In this document: piece by piece, positions 33,752 through 42,178 of the stretch
Numbering within the stretch: the first letter of the stretch is position 1
How the letters are laid out: the number at the start of each line of letters is the position of its first letter
Assembly: GCA_963746955.1 (NCBI GenBank)
Contig: CAVVDR010000013.1
Coordinates: forward strand, 1-64,000
Direction: 5' to 3'
From: DASQBT01 sp963746955
Lineage (GTDB): Bacteria > Pseudomonadota > Gammaproteobacteria > Burkholderiales > Thiobacillaceae
DNA length: 64,000 bases
Notes under the pieces: generated by a model
What the model saw: the letters and a program-made list of their open reading frames with translations, nothing else
Databases searched by the model: none
Told to the model about the DNA's origin: nothing
Made by a program: the position numbers and the translations under genes

Positions 33752-36700
33752 TTAGGCCGCAGCTTCATGAAAGCGCAAGGCTTCTTCCACATCTACTGCT
33801 ACGACGCGCGATACTCCTGGCTCATTCATGGTCACGCCTGCCAAGTGGTGCGCCATTTCCATTGTGATGCGGTTGTGGGTAATGAACAGGAACTGGGTGT
33901 CCGCGGACATGCGCTTTACCATGTCGCAGTAGCGCATGGTGTTGGCGTCGTCCAGCGGCGCGTCCACTTCATCCAGCAGGCAGAACGGCGCGGGGTTGAG
34001 CTTGAACAGCGAAAATACCAGGGAAAGCGCGGTCAGCGCTTTCTCTCCCCCGGAAAGCAGGTGAATACTGGAATTCCGCTTGCCCGGAGGCTGGGCGACA
34101 ATCTGGATGCCGGCATCGAGTAGTTCATCACCGGTCAGCACCAGTTCCGCATGACCGCCGCCAAAGATCTGTGGAAACAGCTCGGCGAGGTAACCATTTA
34201 CCGCATCAAACGTCTGCTTGAGCAGGTCACGCGTCTCCTGGTCAATCTTTCGTATGGCGGCTTCCAGGGTTTCCGAGGCTTCCAGCAGATCGCTGTGCTG
34301 ATTATTCAGGTATTCATCCCGTTCACGGGCCTGTTCAAGTTCATCCAGTGCCGCCAGGTTGACCGCGCCCAGTTCTGTGATGGCGCCGGCCAGCCGATTG
34401 AGTTCAGTCTGAAGATTGCCGGCGCGAGGACTTTGCTGTTCAAACCGAAGCTTCAGAACATCCTGCTCGGCCTGAGCTTCCTTGAGCTGAGTGTCGAACT
34501 GGGCCTCCGTCATCAACAGCTCCTGGTCCTTCAGCCTCAACTGCTCCATCCGCTCGCGTAAGGGGTGCAAGCCCTGCTCGCAATTGATGCGTGACTCGTC
34601 CTCTGCCCGTAGCCGATTGGTCAGGTCTTCCAGGTTGTTACGGAAGCTGCTTAAAGCAGCTTCCTTCAGGACCCGACTATCCAGTGCGGTCTGGAGCACG
34701 TCAGTCAGAGGCGATTCATTAACCTGAGAAAACTCCAGCTTGGTGCGGACCAGGCTTTCAGCGACCCCAACTTTCTCCTGGTTAATTACTTTAAGTTGTT
34801 CGGATAACTCGCTAATCTTGCTAGAACAAGTGGTCTCTGTATATCGGGCTTCCTGCAGGCCGTGCTCTGCCAGGCGCTGGCTCTCCCGCTCTTCGGAAAG
34901 GGCCCGGTCGGCGCGGTCCCGCTCCTGACGGGATTTAAATACTCTTTCCCGGGCGAACTCGATCTGGCTGCGATGTTCTTTCAGTCTTTCTTCAACTGCT
35001 CTGGCTTCGGCTTCTTCACTGTCCAGTTGCCCTTCGACCTCAGCCAATTCCTGTTCGATCTGGCTGCGGCGGTGGGTGATGCGTTCCAGGGTTTGCTGCA
35101 AATGAATTAGCTCCATCTGCGCGGTATGCTGGCGATTTTGAGATTGGCCGGCTTGATGACGCAATTGCTGGATCACTTGCTGGGCCGCGGTCATGGATTC
35201 GCTGGTGGCCTGAAGCGCCATCTCCAGCTGGAGGGCCCGGCTCTTGTGTTCCTGGGTTGCCTGCTCAAGGCGTTCGATGTTCCGGCTCCGGGCGAGCACC
35301 CCTTCTACTGCCGTGTGGGGGCCGTGGAAGGTGACGCTGTAACGGGTAAACACATGACCCTGTGGCGTTACAATGCGTTCGCCCTCTTTCAGGCTGTCTT
35401 GCAGGGACCTGGCGTGCTCGTATGAGTCTCCAACGCGCACTCCTGTCAGCCATTCGGCTAGCGCGCCGTCCAGAGCCGGGTTCTTGACGCGAATCTTGGC
35501 AAACAGCTCAGACCTCTGCTCCGCACTGGTACCTTCGGAAACCAGGGTAAGCCGGGCCGGGGGGGGTGACTCGAACCAGCTTGAAATGGCTTCGGCTTCC
35601 AGCGCTTGCAAACGTTCCTGCAGCAGGGCTTCCGTAGCTGCTTCCCAGCCAGGTTCTACCTCCAACTGCTCGAACAATCGGGATTTGGAACTCAGCCCTT
35701 GGATGTTCAGCCACTGTCCCAACTTTTCGTCCGCCTTCAGACTTTCCTGCAACTGCTTCAACGCCAGCAGTTCGGCGTCTGCCTGGTTCAACTGCTTTCT
35801 GCACTCGTCCAGCGCCTGGCTGGCTGCATTGCGGTCAGTCTCCAGTTCAGGCCATTGCGCTTCCTTCTGCTCCAGTTCCGCCTTGATCTGGGCGAAGGAC
35901 GCGGCAAGATTGGCTGCTTCCGCTTCCTTTGCCGACAACGCCGCCGCATCGGGGCGAGGCAGGCTGTCCCGTTCCTGGATCAAACGCCGCTGCCGCTCTT
36001 CCAGTTGCTGGATCAGTTTGCGCGCGTGCGCCAGATGAGTCTCGTCCACCTGCCGAAATTGTTCTGCTTGCGCCAGCTCCCGTTGGGCTTCGCCTACAGC
36101 CTCTTGGGTGGCCTTGAACGCTTCTTCGCGCGCGGGCAAATGGGCATTTACCTGTTCCAGTCGCTGCTCGGCGGCAAGGAGAAGGTCAGCTAGCCCGGCC
36201 TTTTTCTGCGTCCATTCCGCCAGAGCCGCTGTGGCGGTTCCGCCGCGCTCGTCCATCTGGGCCTTCCTCTGTTCCAGATCCTTGAGCTGTTTTTGCAGGC
36301 GCTCGCGGTTCTCGCGCAGGAACTTGAATTCCTGCTCGATGCGGGAGACTTCTGCCTGCGCCGCATAGAACTCGCCCTGCAGTGTGTTGAATGTGTCCTG
36401 CGCGGCATAATGCTCAATACGGGTGGTTTCCAGGTTTTTCTCGATTTCCCGCAGACGCGAGGTTTCCGCTTCAAGCCGGTTGCCCACCTCCCCAAGATCT
36501 CGGGCCAATCTGCCGCGAGCCGACTGGGCGTCGCGCTTTTTCACATACCAAAGCATTTGCTGAGCCGCACTGAGTTCTGCCTGATATTGCTTGTGCTGGC
36601 GCGCAACTTCCGCCTGTGCCGTCAGCTTTTCGATCTGGGTCGTGAACTCGCGCCGGATATCCGCAACCCGGTTCAGATTCGCTCGCGCATCCTTGAGTCT

Positions 36701-37246
36701 GGCTTCTGTCTCCTTGCGCCTTTCCTTGTATTTGGATATGCCTGCGGCCTCTTCCAGATAAGCCCGCAGTTCCTCCGGTTTGGCTTCGATGATTCGGGAA
36801 ATCATTCCCTGCTCGATGATGGCGTAGGCCCGCGCGCCCAGCCCGGTACCGAGGAAAAGGTCGGCCACATCCCGTCGCCGCACGTGTATGTTGTTGATGT
36901 AGTAGCTGGACTCGCCGCTTCGGGCCAGCACCCGCTTGACCGAAATTTCGGCGTACGAGGACCACTGTCCGGCCGCCCTGCCCTGGCTGTTGTCGAACAA
37001 CAGTTCAACGGATGCCCGGGATACCGGCTTGCGCGCGCTGGAGCCGTTGAAGATCACATCCTGCATGGACTCGCCGCGCAGATGCTTGGCGGATGATTCC
37101 CCCATTACCCAGCGCACCGCATCGATGACATTGGACTTGCCGCAGCCGTTGGGACCGACAACTCCAGTCAACTGGGCGGGTATCGGGATGGTGGTGGGAT
37201 CGACGAAGGACTTGAAACCAGCGAGCTTGATGGAAGTAAGGCGCAA
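33752..37246 (-). CDS. smc: chromosome segregation ATPase SMC
   Basis: SMC (1164 residues) is the condensin ATPase that organises and helps segregate the chromosome. The N-terminal Walker A is GPNGCGKSNVIDAVRWVMGE (about 32-51). Two long coiled coils flank a hinge near the middle. The C-terminus has the signature LSGGEKALTALSLVFSL and Walker B FCLLDEVDAPLDDAN. Length is normal. It begins MRLTSIKLAGFKSF at ATG 37244-37246. In many betaproteobacteria zipA and ligA follow smc. Here its 3' end instead meets the dif region, so that neighbourhood has been changed. Confidence 0.97.
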   Translation of the reverse strand: MRLTSIKLAGFKSFVDPTTIPIPAQLTGVVGPNGCGKSNVIDAVRWVMGESSAKHLRGESMQDVIFNGSSARKPVSRASVELLFDNSQGRAAGQWSSYAEISVKRVLARSGESSYYINNIHVRRRDVADLFLGTGLGARAYAIIEQGMISRIIEAKPEELRAYLEEAAGISKYKERRKETEARLKDARANLNRVADIRREFTTQIEKLTAQAEVARQHKQYQAELSAAQQMLWYVKKRDAQSARGRLARDLGEVGNRLEAETSRLREIEKNLETTRIEHYAAQDTFNTLQGEFYAAQAEVSRIEQEFKFLRENRERLQKQLKDLEQRKAQMDERGGTATAALAEWTQKKAGLADLLLAAEQRLEQVNAHLPAREEAFKATQEAVGEAQRELAQAEQFRQVDETHLAHARKLIQQLEERQRRLIQERDSLPRPDAAALSAKEAEAANLAASFAQIKAELEQKEAQWPELETDRNAASQALDECRKQLNQADAELLALKQLQESLKADEKLGQWLNIQGLSSKSRLFEQLEVEPGWEAATEALLQERLQALEAEAISSWFESPPPARLTLVSEGTSAEQRSELFAKIRVKNPALDGALAEWLTGVRVGDSYEHARSLQDSLKEGERIVTPQGHVFTRYSVTFHGPHTAVEGVLARSRNIERLEQATQEHKSRALQLEMALQATSESMTAAQQVIQQLRHQAGQSQNRQHTAQMELIHLQQTLERITHRRSQIEQELAEVEGQLDSEEAEARAVEERLKEHRSQIEFARERVFKSRQERDRADRALSEERESQRLAEHGLQEARYTETTCSSKISELSEQLKVINQEKVGVAESLVRTKLEFSQVNESPLTDVLQTALDSRVLKEAALSSFRNNLEDLTNRLRAEDESRINCEQGLHPLRERMEQLRLKDQELLMTEAQFDTQLKEAQAEQDVLKLRFEQQSPRAGNLQTELNRLAGAITELGAVNLAALDELEQARERDEYLNNQHSDLLEASETLEAAIRKIDQETRDLLKQTFDAVNGYLAELFPQIFGGGHAELVLTGDELLDAGIQIVAQPPGKRNSSIHLLSGGEKALTALSLVFSLFKLNPAPFCLLDEVDAPLDDANTMRYCDMVKRMSADTQFLFITHNRITMEMAHHLAGVTMNEPGVSRVVAVDVEEALRFHEAAA

Positions 37247-37407
37247 GGTATTTCCCTGAAAGTTGGTCTCCGCGGATCACCGCACGCTCGCCGCGTCGCG
37301 ATGACGTCATTGCGAGCCGCGGCCAAGGCATGCCAGTCATTTATAATCAGCAGACCAGCATTAAAAGATCGTTTCATCTGCCCTGCGAATATTACTACGA
37401 CCCGGCC

Positions 37408-37827
37408 ATGCCTTCCTCCCCTTTCAAGTCGCTTGAAACCTTCTCGAATCCAAAACCTGAGCGGGATTTTCGCATTCACATGGAAATCCCTGAATTCACG
37501 TGCCTTTGCCCCAAGACCGGGCAACCGGATTTTGCGGTGCTGCACCTGGATTACATCCCGGACAAAGTCTGCGTGGAGCTCAAAAGCCTCAAGCTCTATG
37601 TCTGGTCGTTTCGCAATGAAGGGCATTTTCATGAGGACGTTACCAACCGCATCCTCGACGATCTGGTCAAAGCGACCAAGCCGAGGTTTATTCGGCTGAC
37701 CGCCAGGTTCTATGTGCGCGGCGGCATTTTCACCAACGTGGTAGCCGAGCATCGCAAGAAAGGATGGAAGCCTCAGCCAACAGTGGAATTGAGCGAGTTC
37801 GAGGCGCAGTCCAATACTCGTGGCTGA
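37408..37827 (+). CDS. queF: NADPH-dependent 7-cyano-7-deazaguanine reductase
   Basis: QueF (139 residues, short form) reduces preQ0 to preQ1 in queuosine synthesis. The catalytic Cys lies in EIPEFTCLCPKTGQPDFA, and SLKLYVWSFRNEGHFHEDVTNRI is the QueF motif. The ATG at 37408 (MPSSPFKSLETF) fits betaproteobacterial QueF starts; an ATG at 37330 would add 26 unrelated residues. Its stop overlaps the GTG start of the FGGY kinase by eight bases. Confidence 0.95.
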   Translation: MPSSPFKSLETFSNPKPERDFRIHMEIPEFTCLCPKTGQPDFAVLHLDYIPDKVCVELKSLKLYVWSFRNEGHFHEDVTNRILDDLVKATKPRFIRLTARFYVRGGIFTNVVAEHRKKGWKPQPTVELSEFEAQSNTRG

Positions 37828-39085
37828 ATGCTATCTCGGCCTTGACTTCGGGACTTCGGGAGCGCGGGCCTGTCTGATCGACTCGGCTGGAGATGTCGTT
37901 CACGAACAGCGGTTCACCTATTCTGATTCTCCCTGTCAGCAAACGGAAGACTGGCGTGCAGCGCTGATTGAATTGTTGTTCGGTATTCCGACCGAAGCCA
38001 GATCCCGGCTGGCCGCTGTGGCCGTCGACGCCACCTCCGGCACGGTTTTGCTTGCAGACGCCGACGGGCAAGCCCTGGGCCCTGCCCTGCTTTACTCCGA
38101 CGCGAGCGCCGTCGAGGAGGCGCAAACACTTGCCCCGTTCGCCGGCGAGCAGCAGTTTCTCGCAAGCCCCGCGTCAGCACTGAGCAGGCTCCTTAAGCTC
38201 CTCAATCACGCCGGCAGTGAACGCGCCCGTCACGCCTGCCACCAGGCGGACTGGCTTAGCGGGCTGCTAAGCGGCCGATTCGGCATCAGCGACTATCACA
38301 ATGCCCTCAAGACCGGCTGCGATCCCAAATCGCTCAGTTGGCCAGGCTGGATGCAAGCCCTGCCGATCTGGCCTTTGTTGCCCGAAGTTGTCGCACCTGG
38401 GGCACCCATCTGCCGGCTCGATCCGGTCGTGGCCAGCCGCTTTGCGCTCAACCCTGCCTGTGTGGTGCGGGCCGGCACGACCGACAGCATCGCCGCATTC
38501 ATTGCGGCCGGTGTTGACCAGATTGGCGAGGCGGTGACCTCGCTGGGTTCGACGCTGGCGCTCAAGCTATTGTCGGCCACTCGGGTGGATGACCAGGAAT
38601 GCGGGGTATATTCGCATCGTTATGGCCGCCTCTGGCTCGCCGGAGGTGCCTCGAACGCAGGTGCGGCGGTATTCAGACAGTATTTTTCCGACCAGCAGTT
38701 GGCCGATCTTTCACAACAGATCAATGCGGAGGAAGACAGCGGGTTGGACTACTATCCCTTGTCTGCTCCGGGTGAGCGGTTTCCTGTCAGCGACCCGCAG
38801 CTTCTGCCGCGTCTCGAGCCCAGACCGGCTGACGACAGGGCATTCCTGCATGGCCTACTTGAATCCATTGCGCGCATTGAGGCGCAGGGCTACCGCAGAC
38901 TTGTGGAACTCGGCGCAAGTCGGCTCGAGCGCGTCCTGACGGCAGGCGGCGGGGCGAATAACGAAACCTGGCGGCGCATCCGGCATAAGGCACTGGGCGT
39001 GCCGGTGAAAGTGTCCGAACATGCCGAAGCCGCATACGGAGCTGCGACGCTGGCGCGTCTGGGGACTGATGTATTGGCACACTAG
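37820..39085 (+). CDS. FGGY-family carbohydrate kinase
   Basis: This 421-residue kinase has the two-domain FGGY fold: the first phosphate loop is LGLDFGTSGARACLID, later pieces are VAVDATSGTVLL, AGTTDSIAAFIAAG and TAGGGANNETW. The compact size and sequence resemble the cyanobacterial and plant D-ribulose kinase/xylulose-kinase-like group (SePSK, XK-1) more than true XylB. The start is GTG at 37820, overlapping the end of queF, so the two are coupled although their pathways differ. Substrate is not proven. Confidence 0.88.
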   Translation: MAECYLGLDFGTSGARACLIDSAGDVVHEQRFTYSDSPCQQTEDWRAALIELLFGIPTEARSRLAAVAVDATSGTVLLADADGQALGPALLYSDASAVEEAQTLAPFAGEQQFLASPASALSRLLKLLNHAGSERARHACHQADWLSGLLSGRFGISDYHNALKTGCDPKSLSWPGWMQALPIWPLLPEVVAPGAPICRLDPVVASRFALNPACVVRAGTTDSIAAFIAAGVDQIGEAVTSLGSTLALKLLSATRVDDQECGVYSHRYGRLWLAGGASNAGAAVFRQYFSDQQLADLSQQINAEEDSGLDYYPLSAPGERFPVSDPQLLPRLEPRPADDRAFLHGLLESIARIEAQGYRRLVELGASRLERVLTAGGGANNETWRRIRHKALGVPVKVSEHAEAAYGAATLARLGTDVLAH

Positions 39086-39132
39086 ATGCAGCAAGGCGAA
39101 TTACCGCGACATCAAGAGGCTAGACAACAGTC

Positions 39133-39163
39133 TTTATAACTGTATTCACATACACATTATAAA
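39133..39163. promoter_or_regulatory. AT-rich dyad, candidate promoter for the patatin operon
   Basis: TTTATAA (39133-39139) and TTATAAA (39157-39163) form a perfect dyad in an otherwise GC-rich gap of 257 bases between the FGGY kinase and the mini-ORF. The region also gives TATAAA as a candidate -10. It is the best visible place for the promoter of the long plus-strand run that follows. Confidence 0.4.
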
Positions 39164-39342
39164 TTTCTGTTCTATGGTAATAACTGCTTCGCTCGGCGGC
39201 CTGGTTGACCCGGCTTCGAGCGATATCAAAACCGGTGATGTGTGATTGCTGCCAGGAGAGCGAAGCCAGAACACCGCATTCTGCTCATCGTCGCCAAGTC
39301 CGCGAGCAGTCGGGCGTAGACGTGACGTCATGGGAGGACGTA

Positions 39343-39435
39343 ATGAAAATCTGTATTCGACAGGTGGGCAAGCGTGTCTGCAAGTATCCAGCTAGCGAAC
39401 TGCCCTCATGCGTGGCCGAAATGAGGTGTTCATGA
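39343..39435 (+). CDS. 30-residue Cys-rich mini-ORF coupled to patatin gene
   Basis: The frame encodes MKICIRQVGKRVCKYP followed by ASELPSCVAEMRCS, 30 residues with four cysteines and a net positive charge. A strong GGAGG lies at 39333-39337, five bases before the ATG. Its TGA stop overlaps the patatin ATG (ATGA at 39432-39435), so translation of the two should be linked. The four cysteines in a C-x8-C-x9-C-x5-C spacing could bind metal or serve as a leader peptide. I know no family. It is too short for routine gene callers. Confidence 0.6.
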   Translation: MKICIRQVGKRVCKYPASELPSCVAEMRCS

Positions 39436-42113
39436 CAGACCCACAGCTTGACGGCCTGGATTTTTCCACGATTCACGCTCAGGAGCGCGCGGCGATCAGG
39501 GAACCGGAGGGAAGCAGCGGTAATGCCGCAAAGCCCTGGACCGGGTTGGCATTTTCGGGTGGCGGCATACGCAGCGCCACCTTCAACCTAGGCATTTTGC
39601 AGGCCCTGGCCGAGATGAAACTGCTGCGTCAGTTTGACTATCTATCCTGTGTCTCCGGTGGCGGCTACATAGGCGGTTGGCTGTCTGCATTCATTCATCG
39701 ATGCGGCGGCAAGGTTGAGGATACGGAGGAGCAGCTCAAGACCGGTGGCGAGGAGATTCCGGCCATTCGTTTCCTGCGCAGTTACAGCAATTACCTGACC
39801 CCCAAGGCGGGTCTGTTTTCCGCCGACACGCTGACGGCCATCGCCACCTATCTGCGCAACCTTTATCTTAATCTGACTTTGCTTCTGCTGTATCTCGGGG
39901 CACTGCTTTTGTTGCCCCGGCTTCTGGTTTGGCTGGCGCGCTGGCTGACCGGCTGGGAAGGCCCACATGCCCAGGTCGATCCGCGCCTGTTGCCCTTGTT
40001 CGGTGGCGGAATAGCCTGTATCGGCGTCGCCATGTTGTTCATCGGTCTCAACCTGGGAAATCGCGACGGATTCGAAACGCGGCCGCCTTTTTACACGCGT
40101 CAGGGTTGGGTGCTGGCGCTCGTGGCCGTGCCCGCCCTGTTGTCAGCCTGGCTGATTGGCTACGGTTTTTATGCCGGTGCGCACCAGCTCAGGGACATCA
40201 CCCTGTGCGGCTGGGTGCTCTGGGGAATGGCGGTTTATGTGCCGCCCTGGTTCACGGGATGGGGTCTGGGCCGACTGTTGGGTCGCGGCCGCGCCGCCCA
40301 CCGGGCACAGTTCGGGTGGGCCAGCTTGCTGTGGATGGGGCTGTTCGCCTTGCTCGCCGGGGCGCTGGGCGGCGCACTGGCGGCGGGTTTCGCCAAGCTC
40401 TCCGAAATCATCAAGAATTTCGGCTACAGCGGCGCCTGGATTGCCTCGGCGCTGTCTACGGCCTTGCTGCTCAAATTCTATTCACTCACCGTCATTTGTC
40501 ACATCGGACTGATGGGACGCTACTTTTCTCACGACACGCGCGAGTGGTGGTCCCGCCTCGGCGGCTGGCTCCTGATGTTTGCCCTGGTATGGGCGACGGT
40601 GTTCGGCATCGTGTATATCGCGCCTGCTTTTTTTCTGTGGGCGCCAAACTGGTTCGTCGGATCGGGTGCTGCCGCCTGGGTCGCTTCTACCGCCGCTGGC
40701 GTGCTGCTGGGAAACAGCCCGACGGCACTTGGCAAGAACGGAGAAAAATTGCGTCTACAAATCGCAAAGCTCACTCCGTATATATTCGTGATTGGCCTAT
40801 TTGGCTTGTTGTCGCTTGGTTTGCATGAATTGATCTTGCACCTCTCATGCGGCGAATGCGTGGCGCATACCTATCCGGCCGCTTCCAGCTTTGGCCAAAT
40901 TGCCGCGCAGCAAGCGGACTTCTTCAAGCACGCTCCGGTCAGCCTCCTGGCGGCACTGTTTGCCGGAAGCCTGGTGCTTGCCACTGCGCTCGCGTGGCGC
41001 TTTGATGTCAATCTGTTTTCGATTTATCACTTCTACCGCCAGCGCCTGGTTCGCTGCTATCTGGGGGCGTCGCGTTCCAAATCACGTATCCCGCATCCGT
41101 TCACCGGCTTCGATCCACGCGACGATCTGAAGCTGGCGGAACTCTGCCAGGAAGTGAACGGCCGGATCGTCTGCCAGCGCCCCTACCCCATCCACAACAC
41201 CGCGATGAATCTGGTCGCCGGAAAGGAACTTGCCTGGCAGCAACGACGCGCCGCCGCCTTCGCCTTCACCCCGCTCTATTCCGGCTATAGCTTCACCCTG
41301 CCGGACGAGCGGGGCCAGAGCGTCAGCCACTATCGGTCCACGGCCACTTACATGGGCGGAGTTTGTACGGGCTCTGCCATGGCCATGTCAGGTGCGGCCG
41401 TATCGCCCAATATGGGCTATCAGAGCTCGCCGGCGCTTACTTTTCTGCTGACGGTGTTCAATGTGCGCCTCGGCCACTGGAGCGGCAATCCTGGCCACCC
41501 CAGCGCCTGGGCGGTCCATAGCCCGCCATTCAGCGGCACTTACCTGTTGAAGGAATTGTTCGGTCTGACGGACTACACCTCGTCCTTTGTCTACCTGTCA
41601 GACGGCGGCCATTTCGAGAACCTGGGCGTCTACGAACTGGTGCGGCGACGCTGCAACTGCATCGTTGCCATTGATGCCGGACAGGACGAGAACAGCACGT
41701 TCGACGATCTCGGCAACGCCATACGCAAGTGTTACGCGGATTTTGGCGTGGTCATCGACCTGCATTGCGATGAACTCAAGACCGGTTATTCGGCCGTTGG
41801 CCGCATTTTTTATCCGGACGCCGCTGAAGGCACGCTGATCTATCTCAAGCCGCGCCTCACCGGGGCAGAGCCGGCCGACTTGCAGAATTACCAGTTGACC
41901 CACCCGGACTTTCCAAACCAGTCGACGAAGGACCAATGGTTTGACGAGTCGCAGTTCGAGAGTTACCGCAAGCTTGGCCACTGGATCGGCAAGTCGGTGT
42001 TTGCAGCTCCTCTGTTAGAGGCGAACCAGCGGAAGGAAGTCGCTGGCAGCAACGCTCCGGAGTTGCTCTGGATCAGCACCATCCTGCGCGAGCAGCACAA
42101 TTTGCCGCCTTGA
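39432..42113 (+). CDS. polytopic membrane patatin-like phospholipase
   Basis: This 893-residue protein is a patatin whose catalytic halves are split by a membrane domain. The first half has the oxyanion hole SGGGIRSATFNLG (about 42-54) and nucleophile Ser75 in CVSGGGYIGGW. About nine or ten membrane helices then span residues 120-560. The second half resumes with the catalytic Asp in VYLSDGGHFENLGVYEL. Patatins cleave acyl esters of lipids. The active site is probably on the cytoplasmic side. The ATG at 39432 has GAGG five bases upstream and overlaps the mini-ORF. It opens a long co-directional run with cytochromes and a lipase. Confidence 0.9.
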   Translation: MTDPQLDGLDFSTIHAQERAAIREPEGSSGNAAKPWTGLAFSGGGIRSATFNLGILQALAEMKLLRQFDYLSCVSGGGYIGGWLSAFIHRCGGKVEDTEEQLKTGGEEIPAIRFLRSYSNYLTPKAGLFSADTLTAIATYLRNLYLNLTLLLLYLGALLLLPRLLVWLARWLTGWEGPHAQVDPRLLPLFGGGIACIGVAMLFIGLNLGNRDGFETRPPFYTRQGWVLALVAVPALLSAWLIGYGFYAGAHQLRDITLCGWVLWGMAVYVPPWFTGWGLGRLLGRGRAAHRAQFGWASLLWMGLFALLAGALGGALAAGFAKLSEIIKNFGYSGAWIASALSTALLLKFYSLTVICHIGLMGRYFSHDTREWWSRLGGWLLMFALVWATVFGIVYIAPAFFLWAPNWFVGSGAAAWVASTAAGVLLGNSPTALGKNGEKLRLQIAKLTPYIFVIGLFGLLSLGLHELILHLSCGECVAHTYPAASSFGQIAAQQADFFKHAPVSLLAALFAGSLVLATALAWRFDVNLFSIYHFYRQRLVRCYLGASRSKSRIPHPFTGFDPRDDLKLAELCQEVNGRIVCQRPYPIHNTAMNLVAGKELAWQQRRAAAFAFTPLYSGYSFTLPDERGQSVSHYRSTATYMGGVCTGSAMAMSGAAVSPNMGYQSSPALTFLLTVFNVRLGHWSGNPGHPSAWAVHSPPFSGTYLLKELFGLTDYTSSFVYLSDGGHFENLGVYELVRRRCNCIVAIDAGQDENSTFDDLGNAIRKCYADFGVVIDLHCDELKTGYSAVGRIFYPDAAEGTLIYLKPRLTGAEPADLQNYQLTHPDFPNQSTKDQWFDESQFESYRKLGHWIGKSVFAAPLLEANQRKEVAGSNAPELLWISTILREQHNLPP

Positions 42114-42178
42114 CATGCAAGCCGTGTTCACTAAGGTGAAGGACAACGCCGCTGTTCAGCAAGACAAGGGGAGGAAAC

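Noticed and set aside
37265..37330. GC-rich stretch with GACGTCATTGCGAG resembling a dispersed palindromic repeat
   Set aside because: Only one copy is seen in the window, so it cannot be called a repeat family.
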